Shown: positions 16,701-24,965, counted from the first letter of the stretch. The stretch: DNA of 60,330 bases from Comamonadaceae bacterium (GCA_011391745.1 JAABPX010000016.1:1-60330), one strand, 5' to 3'. A program made the numbers and translations. The notes: generated by a model from the sequence alone, not told the origin.

Positions 16701-18995
16701 TTAATTAGAACCATAAACCCACCGCAGGGCTACTGTAGAGGAGCAAGAATCCACTCGCAACGAGCCGTTGTTGTTGGCTACGCACATCGATGGGCTATTC
16801 GAGCTTTGCAACCCACGGGCGCCACCCAATTTGACCATGCGCCATTGTTGCCCAATGGCGGCCTCATCGCAAGGCCATAAGTGTAAGGCGGTGCCTTTTG
16901 AGAGTTGGTTGTTTTCGGTTTGTACACACAGGGCAGAGCCCCGCTGTTGCACCACAGGCGTTCCGGGGTAAAGATCCGTCACTGACCACTGCTGCAGCGC
17001 AGAAGCTTCTGTGCATGCGCCCAGCCGCAAGGTGCCAAAGCCTTCGGGGTGTTCATCGGCTTGCAGGCATTGCCCCACCGTTGCCTCCACCAAATAAGGC
17101 CCAGACCACCCGCCAAGGGTGAGGTCCAATGGCAACGATCGCCGTTGGCTGCCGCTGGCGGGGTTGGTTAAATCACCCTCCACCACCATGCCGGTGTAAG
17201 TGCCTTGGGTGATGGTTTTGGGCCACACCTCTAAGTCGCCCCACAGCATGGCGGTGCCCGAAATTGTCAGGTTTTGGTTCAGGTTGCCAGGCAGTGTGTT
17301 GGCCACATAAGCTTGGTCGCTGAGCGTGGAGTCCCACAAATAACTGAGCGCACCCACCCGCGCTTGCCCTGACAAATGGGCGTTGCGCACGATGGCGTGG
17401 TCTTCAACCCGGGCAGCATCTTTTAGTGTGCCGCTGAGCACCACCGCATTGGGCCCCACGAACACGGTGTCCGCTACTTGCGCGGCACAGTCCACCCAGC
17501 CACCCCCATTGGGGTGCCGAGCACCACAGGTGGTGGGCGTGGGTGCGTCGGGTTGCTGTCCATCGGGCCATGCGCCTGTCAGTCCAATCGACCAAGGGTA
17601 GCGATAAAAGGTGTTGTAGGCTTGATCCCAATACGCCTTGTGCAGCTCGGTTGGGGTGGCCACCACCACCAACCACAGGCTTTTGTCATTGGCCTGCAGC
17701 GCAAAGCCCTGCGAGCCCTTGGCTCCGCGTTGAACGGGGCTGTAGCGGGGGCGGTCATTGCCGTCAATGGCCACCAACCCCCACCGCCAGTCGGAGGCGG
17801 GCGAGGCAATCAAGCTCGACTGGTTGTTGAAGCGCGTGTCCAGCGTGTGTAGCGCTTCGCTTTGAACCAGGCCCGAAAAATCCACCACCACCTGCGACGC
17901 CCCAGCCTGCGGGCGTAAACGCACCAAGTTGTAGCCATAGCGTTGAGGCGCCCAGTAATTGGGAATCGCGTAGCGCCCATCGCCCTGCGCCAGCAAGCGG
18001 CTGTGCCGACGCAAATGGTGGTAAATACCGCCACTGAAGTCGGTATCGCCATCGTTGCCCCATGCCGCGCGCATGGCGGGGCTGTGGTCATCGCCCTCGG
18101 GTGTGCGGTAGTCCCAAGCCACGTTGCGCATGGCCCATTCACCGAACAAATCGCCCAGCTGCCGTGCATTCAGTTCCAGCGAACGCATCAAAACACCCAA
18201 CGGCTCTTCAATGTCGCGGCCAGGCACATTGCCTTGCAACGCGGCGGTCCAGATGTTGTTGACGGCACCATGTCCGTATTTGTTCTTCAAGAATTCCCAG
18301 AACTGAAAATTGCAGTAACGGTTGCGCGTGGAGCCGTAATAGAGGTGCGGCGAATTCACCAGCGCTTCGCCGCAATGCAGCACTTCGGGGTGAAACTGGC
18401 GCGCCATGTACTGCGCGTGGCTTTCCCAAAACCAGCCGCCTGTACTGGTGTCGCGAAGCCCCCGGGTATGGAACTGCAAACTGTGTGCAAATTCGTGCGC
18501 CAGCCCCCAAGTGTCTGAACCGCTGCCGGTGTTGACCCAAAAAGCGGGGTCTCTGTCCCCAGTACCCGCGCCGTTTAGGCCGTATGTGGGGTCCAGCATC
18601 ACGTTGACTTTTTTCTTGTCGGCGGTGTCGCAATAAGGCTCGGGCCAGCCCACCTTGCCCATGTACACCGACCAGATGCGTTCCAAATTCTCACCCATGG
18701 TTTTGGCTTGGGCAAGGGTCATGTCCTTGCCCGCCCAACTCAGCGCAAAGTGATCGGTTTGGTATTGAACGGTTTTGCCCGCAATGGTGTAACGGGTGTT
18801 CACCGTCCACTCTCCAGGCACACAACTGGGATTGTTGACGGGCGCAGGCGCGTGGTCGGTCAACTCAAATTGGTCTGGGGGTGACCCGCCACTGTTGGCA
18901 AGGTTGCCCTCACCACCGCCGCCACCGCCCCCACAAGACCACAGGCCCACCAAAATCAGCCAACCCAACCCAAGCCAAACGATTCGCTGACGCAT
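16701..18995 (-). CDS. Svx/AvrXca-type HExxH lipoprotein with ricin-type beta-trefoil
   Basis: A 764-residue predicted lipoprotein (LWSC, Cys21, followed by seven glycines). The N-terminal half (about 75-330) has HEFAHSLQFH (His167, Glu168, His171) and a following Glu191 in WFWESHAQYMA, the ligand pattern of a gluzincin zinc peptidase, and resembles the Svx/AvrXca (DUF6055) family of secreted plant-pathogen proteins. Residues about 640-764 form a ricin-type lectin with repeated QQW/ALC motifs (CLQADEH, ALQQWSV, LCVQTENNQ, GQQWRM). The start could also be the ATG four codons upstream at 19007; frames extending to 19157 overlap the previous gene and are rejected. It may act on glycoproteins within the same polymer matrix. 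Confidence 0.78.
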   Translation of the reverse strand: MRQRIVWLGLGWLILVGLWSCGGGGGGGEGNLANSGGSPPDQFELTDHAPAPVNNPSCVPGEWTVNTRYTIAGKTVQYQTDHFALSWAGKDMTLAQAKTMGENLERIWSVYMGKVGWPEPYCDTADKKKVNVMLDPTYGLNGAGTGDRDPAFWVNTGSGSDTWGLAHEFAHSLQFHTRGLRDTSTGGWFWESHAQYMARQFHPEVLHCGEALVNSPHLYYGSTRNRYCNFQFWEFLKNKYGHGAVNNIWTAALQGNVPGRDIEEPLGVLMRSLELNARQLGDLFGEWAMRNVAWDYRTPEGDDHSPAMRAAWGNDGDTDFSGGIYHHLRRHSRLLAQGDGRYAIPNYWAPQRYGYNLVRLRPQAGASQVVVDFSGLVQSEALHTLDTRFNNQSSLIASPASDWRWGLVAIDGNDRPRYSPVQRGAKGSQGFALQANDKSLWLVVVATPTELHKAYWDQAYNTFYRYPWSIGLTGAWPDGQQPDAPTPTTCGARHPNGGGWVDCAAQVADTVFVGPNAVVLSGTLKDAARVEDHAIVRNAHLSGQARVGALSYLWDSTLSDQAYVANTLPGNLNQNLTISGTAMLWGDLEVWPKTITQGTYTGMVVEGDLTNPASGSQRRSLPLDLTLGGWSGPYLVEATVGQCLQADEHPEGFGTLRLGACTEASALQQWSVTDLYPGTPVVQQRGSALCVQTENNQLSKGTALHLWPCDEAAIGQQWRMVKLGGARGLQSSNSPSMCVANNNGSLRVDSCSSTVALRWVYGSN

Positions 18996-19041
18996 GCGGC
19001 CACCCATTAAATTGAAGCTTCGCTGCAGAAGCCAACACCCA

Positions 19042-20142
19042 TTATTCCTGCCAGAGCCTAACCCAGTCGACTTGCATCCAAGCGTTGGCATCGCTCTCGA
19101 ATTCGCCATAGCCACCCGTTGGAATGGCTCCGGCCCATGAATTGTTGCGAACCTCATTCGTCAACATGATGAACTGATTGCTTTGTGAAACCGCTCGGGT
19201 CGAACTGAAATACACCTTGTTGTCCAAATAGAAAGTGTATTGCGAAGGCGTCCACCGCAAGCCCAATACCTTCCATTCGGTGAAACGCTGGCCCGCTGGC
19301 AAGGCCTTGAGTCCGCTGCCGTACGACTTGTGGGCCGTTCCATAGCCGTTCCAATGGATGTTGGTGATGAAACTGTTCTCGATGATTTTGTTGCCGGAGT
19401 CTTGCGAGCGGTGTTCGATGATGTCGATCTCAGTACCCAGGGCTGGATTCTCTGGGTTGTGCACCACGTGAGCCCCCGGCGACATGAGCCAAAAAGCAGA
19501 CCATTGACCCGGCTGCGATTTGAACCTGACCCTAGCTTCAATGTACCCATATTGAAAGTCAAACTTGTTTTGGGTTTGAATAAAACCAGAATAATGGGTT
19601 GCGCTGTTCGGCTTGTTAAAAACCCGCAAATCAAGATAACCATCGATCAAACGCACCGATTTCGGGGATCGCCAAGCTTGGTCGCGTGCACTGTTCGCCA
19701 CGCTCCAGACCTGCTGGTTGATCTCGGCGTGGTTGAATTCGTCTTGCCAAGTCAACTTCAGGCCGGAGGCTGGCGCAGGTGCCGCCTCACAAACCACCGC
19801 CACGCTGCTCACGTTTTCAGACAGATCCTTGCCCTCGGGGCGGGTGACGGAACACACTTGGCCCGTGGGGTGTTCTGCCACGCTGATGTTGTATGTGCCG
19901 CCAGCGGCCACGGCCTCTGTGAAGGCAAACACAGCCCCATCGCTATGAACCACCAAGGGGTCGGTGCCGTGGTTCAACAGGGTTAAGGACTGGCCTGGGG
20001 CCAGTCCTGCCACCGTGCCGCCAACCGTGAAAAAGCTTGGCGCAGGCGACTCCATTGGAGACGGTGTGTCACCCCCGCCGCACCCAAACAACAAAAAGAC
20101 GCTCAGTAGACTGGCGTTTTTGGCGCGAGACGCCACGTCCAT
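19042..20142 (-). CDS. GH16-family glycoside hydrolase lipoprotein with N-terminal beta-sandwich
   Basis: A 366-residue predicted lipoprotein (LLFGC, Cys21, then GGG). Residues about 35-120 form a beta-sandwich module (TVGGTVAGLAPGQSLTL...GQVCSV...VAVVCE), a type common in proteobacterial surface lipoproteins. The GH16 domain (about 127-366) has TWQDEF at its start, the catalytic EIDIIE (Glu238, Asp240, Glu243) and a WMQVDWVRLWQ end. The ExDxxE spacing points to the laminarinase/agarase group. The ATG at 20142 lies 2 bp after the stop of the upstream gene, so the two are certainly co-transcribed. It differs in domain order from the other GH16 gene here and is not a recent duplicate. Confidence 0.9.
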   Translation of the reverse strand: MDVASRAKNASLLSVFLLFGCGGGDTPSPMESPAPSFFTVGGTVAGLAPGQSLTLLNHGTDPLVVHSDGAVFAFTEAVAAGGTYNISVAEHPTGQVCSVTRPEGKDLSENVSSVAVVCEAAPAPASGLKLTWQDEFNHAEINQQVWSVANSARDQAWRSPKSVRLIDGYLDLRVFNKPNSATHYSGFIQTQNKFDFQYGYIEARVRFKSQPGQWSAFWLMSPGAHVVHNPENPALGTEIDIIEHRSQDSGNKIIENSFITNIHWNGYGTAHKSYGSGLKALPAGQRFTEWKVLGLRWTPSQYTFYLDNKVYFSSTRAVSQSNQFIMLTNEVRNNSWAGAIPTGGYGEFESDANAWMQVDWVRLWQE

Positions 20143-20144
20143 TG

Positions 20145-22799
20145 TTAGCAATTCGTCACCACCGTATTGGATTTCAGGCTGTAAGGCGTTCCGTTGGCCA
20201 ATGTGGTGCTCATGAGGCAATTGATCCGCTGGCCTTTTGTTGAACTGCTGGGGCTGAATTGGGCTTCGGTGGCGCCCGTAACCGCCACATCATTAACTGT
20301 CCATTGTAGTGAATGGGCTGGGCCAGTGTTTTGTGTCAGTGCCACAAAGCGGTTGCCCTCGGGGGTGCAGCTGGGGGTTTGTACGCCCTCAGTCAGGATG
20401 GTCAACGCCGGAAGCTCGCTCAGCAGTTCGTCGTAATGCGCCCAGCAGGGTTCGTGGTCGTTGGCTTGGGTGGAGGTGATCAGCAGCAGCTGTTGGTTGG
20501 CTGGGATGGACAATACGGTACCGCTGAGCGGGGTGGGTTGGGCGCTTAAACCCTCGTCCCCTCGAGAATAGTGGACCGTTGAGTGCACGTTGGCTTGCAG
20601 GTGGTCGGACACATTCACTTGCACTGCGCTGGCATTCAGGTTTCTGAAAACGCCGTAACGGTTGTCGCCATCGTAGACGACGATGCCTTTAACGCCAGCT
20701 GCGTCGTACTTTCCCACCGTGATGGGTGTGGTCACGCTCTGCTCTCTGATTTCCACCAGAAAAAACTTGCGGGTGTCGCCCGGGTGACTGACATTGCTTG
20801 TGCCATCGGTACCAAGTTTGACGTAACGTAAACGAATTTCCGTTGCATCCAGCGGACTGTCGCGTATGACGCCTGCCATCGCGGTGTCCACGGTGGTGAA
20901 GTCGTGAGCATGAATCAGCACGCGGAGGTTGCCGTACAGGTATTCTTCGCCTTCTTTGACGGCTTGAAGCGTTTTTTTGTAGCGCGTCCCGGTTCTCCCG
21001 TACCCCAGCTTGATGCGGCCATCAATTTTGTATGCGTTTTGTGCTTTGCCGTCTTTGGGGTAGACCTCAACCAGCCCGATTAAACGGTCAGGCAAAGCCA
21101 GCCATTGTTGAAAGCTCTGCCAGTTGGAGACATGACCCGTCGGGCCTGATGTTTGCCGGTACAAGGTGCACGGGGTTGAAATGGCCCCGATGGTTCGGCT
21201 CATGGTGGTTTGGGGGTCGGTGTTGCCGATCAAATACGACCAAGTGTCCCATTCGGTGGCGGTGCCTGCGTGGGTGTGCACCTTGGCATGCACCGACATC
21301 AAGGCGTCGCTCAGGTGCCTGCGCGATGAGCCGTTGGTACCCGCTGACGGGTCTGCTTGGGTGGTCATGGCACCGACGAGTGTCAACGCCCCCAAATTAC
21401 TGGGCAGACTGACCTTGCGGGTGGTCATGGCGTAAGAAAAATGGTTTCTTCGGTACCGAGGCCCCTGGATGTTGCGGTCGTAGACCAGGTAGTTGTCCGC
21501 CAAGGGCTTACCCGCGATGCGTGCGGTGTAAAAGGCACTGTCGAGCACCTGACTGGATGTGGCGATCACACGGCTTCGGACGTCAGCAAAAGTCTGCCAA
21601 TGTGGCGACTGGCTGATGTATGACATGAATGAATAGCTGACGCCATCGCCCGTGTTCCATGCGGTCTTCCAAGCAGGCACCGTGTAAAACTCATTCACGA
21701 AGCCTTGTTCGACCGTCATCAATTCATAGTTGGCGACTTTGGACAAGGCACCCAAGATGGCGGGGTTACCCGTGACGGCATACAAGTTGCCCAAGGATGT
21801 GGTGGTGCCACCGTGGTAGTTGGCCGATTCGTTTTGATTACCAATGTAAGCGTAGCCACCATCCGCATACAGCACGGAGGGGCCAATCATGAGATCGGTC
21901 ACCAGCTGGGCACGCTCAACCCAAAGAGGGTTGCTTCTGTGCATGCCCGTGTGCATCATCACTTCGGCAAAGCTGATGTCTCGGTTGCAGTAGGTGGCGT
22001 AAGGGGCTTGCGCCTTCATTTCGTTGATCGAGCGGTCGTAAAACACTTTCCCCATCTTGTCTGCTGCTTGCCGCAGACGCTCCAGCAGCAAGGTTGGAAT
22101 AAAGCCTTTAAAGGCCTCATCCAAAATTCGCCAACTGTAGGACGCGCCCGGAGCTGCAAACCAGTCATCCAATCCGTTGTTGTCGGGAATGCTGCCGCCG
22201 TTGAGCAAATAGTCGTCGGATGTGGCGTAAGCAATCAATAAAATCTGTTTGAACAGCTCGGGGTTGTAACGATACTTGCTCGGGCTGACGGGGGACAAAA
22301 CCAACCAGATCAGGCGCTCTGCGGTCCCCACCAATGCACGGGTTTCGTTGTAGGAGCCATTGGGGAACACCGCGGCGGCGGTCGTGGCCTTTTTGTAGAC
22401 CTTGGCCGTTGTTTTTAATTGCGTCTCTGCCCAAGCGTACAGCGCATCGAGATGGGGATTGCCATTTAAAACCGAGGGTTGCGGATAAAAACCAATGGCC
22501 TTTTCCGGCGTGACGGGTGGCGTCAGGGCGGCGTTTTCCAGCGTGGTGATGTCGGCCAGCAGGGCAAGGGCCTCATCTGGCAAACCGGCCGCTTCGGTTT
22601 GTTCTTTTTTGAGATAGGCCACATCCAAGGCGGCTTGTTTTAAAGCGCTGAAATCGTAATCAGGGGGTGCATCGATGGGTGGTGCCGTTGAGTTCGATGC
22701 AGCGCCGCCACCGCCACAGCCCATCAAAGCCAGTGAGGGCAAGGCAGAGACCGCCAACATGCTCTGTAATGCGGTTCTGCGTGTGGTGAGTTGTTTCAT
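20145..22799 (-). CDS. Tat-type lipoprotein, possible polysaccharide lyase (unclassified)
   Basis: An 884-residue protein, first gene of the operon. The leader has a twin arginine (TTRRTALQSML), a hydrophobic run and lipobox ALMGC (Cys28) followed by GGGG, so it may be exported folded and lipidated. The middle part (about 90-480) is helix-rich with DGGYAYIGNQNESANYHGG, GDGVSYSFMSY and a basic stretch RYRRNHFSYAM, reminiscent of the order of motifs in PL8-type (alpha/alpha)-toroid lyases; the likeness is loose and no catalytic set is certain. The C-terminal part is beta-rich, ending in an Ig-like segment with paired cysteines (LQWTVNDVAVTGATEAQF). Function is inferred mostly from its GH16 neighbours. 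Confidence 0.75.
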   Translation of the reverse strand: MKQLTTRRTALQSMLAVSALPSLALMGCGGGGAASNSTAPPIDAPPDYDFSALKQAALDVAYLKKEQTEAAGLPDEALALLADITTLENAALTPPVTPEKAIGFYPQPSVLNGNPHLDALYAWAETQLKTTAKVYKKATTAAAVFPNGSYNETRALVGTAERLIWLVLSPVSPSKYRYNPELFKQILLIAYATSDDYLLNGGSIPDNNGLDDWFAAPGASYSWRILDEAFKGFIPTLLLERLRQAADKMGKVFYDRSINEMKAQAPYATYCNRDISFAEVMMHTGMHRSNPLWVERAQLVTDLMIGPSVLYADGGYAYIGNQNESANYHGGTTTSLGNLYAVTGNPAILGALSKVANYELMTVEQGFVNEFYTVPAWKTAWNTGDGVSYSFMSYISQSPHWQTFADVRSRVIATSSQVLDSAFYTARIAGKPLADNYLVYDRNIQGPRYRRNHFSYAMTTRKVSLPSNLGALTLVGAMTTQADPSAGTNGSSRRHLSDALMSVHAKVHTHAGTATEWDTWSYLIGNTDPQTTMSRTIGAISTPCTLYRQTSGPTGHVSNWQSFQQWLALPDRLIGLVEVYPKDGKAQNAYKIDGRIKLGYGRTGTRYKKTLQAVKEGEEYLYGNLRVLIHAHDFTTVDTAMAGVIRDSPLDATEIRLRYVKLGTDGTSNVSHPGDTRKFFLVEIREQSVTTPITVGKYDAAGVKGIVVYDGDNRYGVFRNLNASAVQVNVSDHLQANVHSTVHYSRGDEGLSAQPTPLSGTVLSIPANQQLLLITSTQANDHEPCWAHYDELLSELPALTILTEGVQTPSCTPEGNRFVALTQNTGPAHSLQWTVNDVAVTGATEAQFSPSSSTKGQRINCLMSTTLANGTPYSLKSNTVVTNC

Positions 22800-23120
22800 G
22801 GTGCGGTCTTAAAAAAGAGTGGGATTGTTATCACAATGGGCTGAGCAAAACACCGACTTTTTGGCCAGATGGTTTTGGAACTTAGGAGCCTGTTCTGGAG
22901 GTCTTCCGAAAAACCATGGGTCACGGCACTGTAGTGCTCATACCCGTAATTGTGGCCGATTGCACTGTTAATCTGTCGCACCGACACACCCTCCGGTTCT
23001 TTGAGACCAGCGCCGTGCAGGGTGTTGGTCCGAAGCTGAATATAAATCGGCTGACCATCGGCCGTGATGGACAGTTGATCCGTACCGTCAGACAACACCA
23101 GCTACTGGAATTGACCCACG
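22800..23120. other. Intergenic region between the polysaccharide operon and cho
   Basis: About 320 bp between divergent genes, richer in A+T than its surroundings. It should hold the promoters of both the eight-gene operon (minus) and cho (plus). One short palindrome is annotated separately. A 100-codon GTG-started frame on the minus strand (22796-23098) overlaps the operon start as ATGA but has no recognisable features. I see no LexA-type box or clear -35/-10 pair. Confidence 0.6.
22824..22837. promoter_or_regulatory. Palindrome upstream of the polysaccharide operon, candidate operator
   Basis: ATTGT-TATC-ACAAT is a perfect 5-4-5 inverted repeat, 25 bp before the ATG at 22799. The position fits a repressor site. 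No regulator gene lies nearby, so the binding protein is unknown. Confidence 0.35.
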
Positions 23121-23951
23121 ATGCGTCGCCAAGCCACCCCCTACGAATACCCCCAACACCTGCGCGAAGCGATCGAAGACGCGCCCACGGGCGCGGGCGT
23201 GTATGTGTTCCATGGCCAGGCGGGCGACTTGCCGCTCTACATCGGCAAGAGCATCAACATCCGTGCGCGCTTGCTGTCGCACCTGCGCACGCCGGACGAG
23301 GCGCGCCTGTTGCGCCAAACACAGCGCATCAGCCACATCCGCACCGCCGGCGAAATTGGCGCCTTGCTGCTGGAGGCGCAGATGATCAAGCAACAGCAAC
23401 CGCTGTTCAACCAACGCCTGCGCCGCAACCGCCAGCTGTGCAGCTGGCGCGTGCGCGACGGCGTGCCCGAGGTGGTGTCGGCGCACGAGATCGACTTCGC
23501 CACCGAGCCCGACCTGTACGGCTTGTACGCCAGCCGCCACGCCGCCCAAGACGCGCTGCGCGCCCTGGCCGACGAACACCGCCTGTGCTACGGCGCCTTG
23601 GGCTTGGAAAAACTCACTGCTGGCAAAGCCTGTTTTCGGGCGAGCTTGCGCCAGTGCGCGGGCGTGTGCCGAGGCGATGAATCGCCACACACGCACCAAC
23701 AGCGCCTGTTCACCGAGCTGCTGGCGCTGCGCGTGAACTGCTGGCCGCACCCCGGCGCGGTGGGCTTGGTGGAGCAAGACGGCGACTTCACCCAAGTGCA
23801 CGTCGTGCGCAACTGGTGCTATTTGGGCAGCGCCGCCAGCATCGATGAAGCCAAACAACTCAGCACCGTGGCGGCGGGCTTTGACGCCGACGGCTACAAA
23901 ATCTTGGTGCGGCCGATGTTGAGTGGGGCGGTGCCGGTGGTGGGCTTGTAA
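23121..23951 (+). CDS. cho: Excinuclease Cho (UvrC N-terminal homologue)
   Basis: A 276-residue protein with a GIY-YIG nuclease domain at its N terminus (TGAGVYVFHG...LYIGKSINIRARLLSHL) followed by the UvrC-like helical region. There is no second (RNase H-like) nuclease domain, so it is Cho rather than UvrC. Cho makes the 3' incision during nucleotide excision repair at lesions UvrC handles poorly. In Escherichia coli cho is SOS-regulated, but I see no clear LexA box here. It borders the accessory island on the right. Confidence 0.88.
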   Translation: MRRQATPYEYPQHLREAIEDAPTGAGVYVFHGQAGDLPLYIGKSINIRARLLSHLRTPDEARLLRQTQRISHIRTAGEIGALLLEAQMIKQQQPLFNQRLRRNRQLCSWRVRDGVPEVVSAHEIDFATEPDLYGLYASRHAAQDALRALADEHRLCYGALGLEKLTAGKACFRASLRQCAGVCRGDESPHTHQQRLFTELLALRVNCWPHPGAVGLVEQDGDFTQVHVVRNWCYLGSAASIDEAKQLSTVAAGFDADGYKILVRPMLSGAVPVVGL

Positions 23952-23981
23952 GGCGCGGTGTTGCTGATCAACAGCCGGCAT

Positions 23982-24314
23982 TCAATCCGGCAAATGCTTC
24001 GCCAAATCCATGCTGTCATGAAGCAAACGGATGACATCGATGGTTTGAGCGTCGGCGATCCTGAAAACCACAAAATGACGGCCTTTTCTGCCGAGTCGTG
24101 CGACATGGAGTATCCGAATACCCAGCCCAATGTCGTCGCGAACTTTGCTGCCCACAATGTTGGGGCCATCGGTCAGCGCCTCCAATGCAAGCGTTAGCGT
24201 CTCAAGGTAGTCATCCGCCTGAAGTGCACCAAACTGATCGGTCGTCCAAACAAGAGCGTCAAGCAAGTCGTGCTCGGCCTTTTCTGCCAACCGAACTGCC
24301 CACACCGCACTCAT
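23982..24314 (-). CDS. RelE/ParE-family toxin
   Basis: A 110-residue protein of the RelE/ParE fold: an N-terminal helix pair (LAEKAEHDLLDALVWTTDQFG), a central strand region with LGIRILHVARLGRKGRHFVVFRI and a closing helix (VIRLLHDSMDLAKHLP). ParE toxins poison gyrase, whereas RelE-type ones cut mRNA; the short pattern here suits ParE better. It overlaps the upstream antitoxin gene by 4 bp, which couples their translation, and shares the operator at 24617-24635. Confidence 0.87.
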   Translation of the reverse strand: MSAVWAVRLAEKAEHDLLDALVWTTDQFGALQADDYLETLTLALEALTDGPNIVGSKVRDDIGLGIRILHVARLGRKGRHFVVFRIADAQTIDVIRLLHDSMDLAKHLPD

Positions 24315-24592
24315 TGGACAGTGCGCACTTTGGCGGCAATGCCCTGCATGTGATCGCGCAAGCCTTGCTTGGATTCAAAAGTCTTGAAACGCCCCGCGTC
24401 GATATCGGCAATGCCCTCTTGAGCTGCTTTTCGCAAAGCCGCAAGTCGATAAGCGTCCTCGGCGTCTCGCTGCTCCACCATGCGCAGCCCCTCGCGCAGA
24501 ACTTCGCTGGCATTTTGATAGCGGCCACTTTGGACCAGCTGCTCGACCAACGCTGCTTGGTGATCAGTCAGCACGACATTTCGGGTGGGCAT
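24311..24592 (-). CDS. ParD-like ribbon-helix-helix antitoxin
   Basis: A 93-residue protein. Its N-terminal TRNVVLTDHQAALVEQLV...GRYQNASEVLREGLRMVE is the ParD/CopG-type ribbon-helix-helix that binds DNA as a dimer, and the C-terminal half would wrap the toxin. An AAGGAG site precedes the ATG. Antitoxin first, toxin second with a 4-bp overlap is the normal order of these operons. The perfect 19-bp palindrome just upstream is its probable autoregulatory site. Confidence 0.87.
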   Translation of the reverse strand: MPTRNVVLTDHQAALVEQLVQSGRYQNASEVLREGLRMVEQRDAEDAYRLAALRKAAQEGIADIDAGRFKTFESKQGLRDHMQGIAAKVRTVQ

Positions 24593-24616
24593 GGGAGGGC
24601 TCCTTGTTGAAAGAGG

Positions 24617-24635
24617 GTTGGCATATTATGCCAAC
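24617..24635. promoter_or_regulatory. Operator/promoter of the parDE-like operon
   Basis: GTTGGCATATTATGCCAAC is a perfect 9-1-9 palindrome 25 bp upstream of the antitoxin ATG. It also contains a CATAAT-like -10 on the minus strand, so a bound antitoxin dimer would block the promoter. Confidence 0.7.
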
Positions 24636-24745
24636 AAGATCAATCGGTCCGTGGTTCTAGCCGTTAACCACCGAACTAAATGGACAACCCACCGCACCCC
24701 AGGCAAAGCCCTGGTACGCAAAGTCACACCCTTTTCTTAAGCTGA

Positions 24746-24940
24746 TTGCCTCACTCACATGGAGGCAACACGCACCCCGCAGCCGACCCAAGCACCACGC
24801 CTGTTTATGGTGTTCGCCCCAGCAAGCCCGGCTTGTATCTGGGCTTGTTTCATGGCCGCGACACGCCCAACCAAACCATGCACGGCTGGGGCTTTGATGG
24901 TCCGGCCATTGGGCCGATCAGGCGGGACGAGGACAGCTAA
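24746..24940 (+). pseudogene. Small hypothetical gene or gene remnant
   Basis: A 64-codon frame starting with TTG. Codon choice looks native and the stretch LYLGLFHGRDTPNQTMHG followed by WGFDGPAIGP reads like a conserved domain of small uncharacterised bacterial proteins, as far as I recall. Directly after GPAIGP it ends in a charged tail and a stop, right before the ribosome site of the HNH gene. It is probably the left part of a gene cut by a rearrangement. A longer frame in another phase (24759-25742) includes the HNH protein but has no coding look over this stretch. Confidence 0.35.
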
Positions 24941-24965
24941 CATCTGCCGTCAGGGAGAACAACAC

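Noticed and set aside
12093..20142. The two GH16 genes as a recent tandem duplication
   Set aside because: Accessory domains are at opposite ends (C-terminal beta-sandwich versus N-terminal module) and sequences outside the EIDxxE motif differ strongly.
22824..22837. Reading the palindrome as a lac-type operator
   Set aside because: It shares TTGTGATAACAA-like letters with the lac operator, but the spacing is too short and no LacI-family gene is near; annotated only as an unspecific candidate operator.
22796..23098. A 100-codon minus-strand frame overlapping the operon start as ATGA
   Set aside because: The overlap is attractive, but it starts with GTG, lacks a ribosome site and resembles no family; it is more likely leader DNA. 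Conservation would change this view.
23060..23120. A LexA box upstream of cho
   Set aside because: No CTGT-N8-ACAG or close variant was found in the upstream region.
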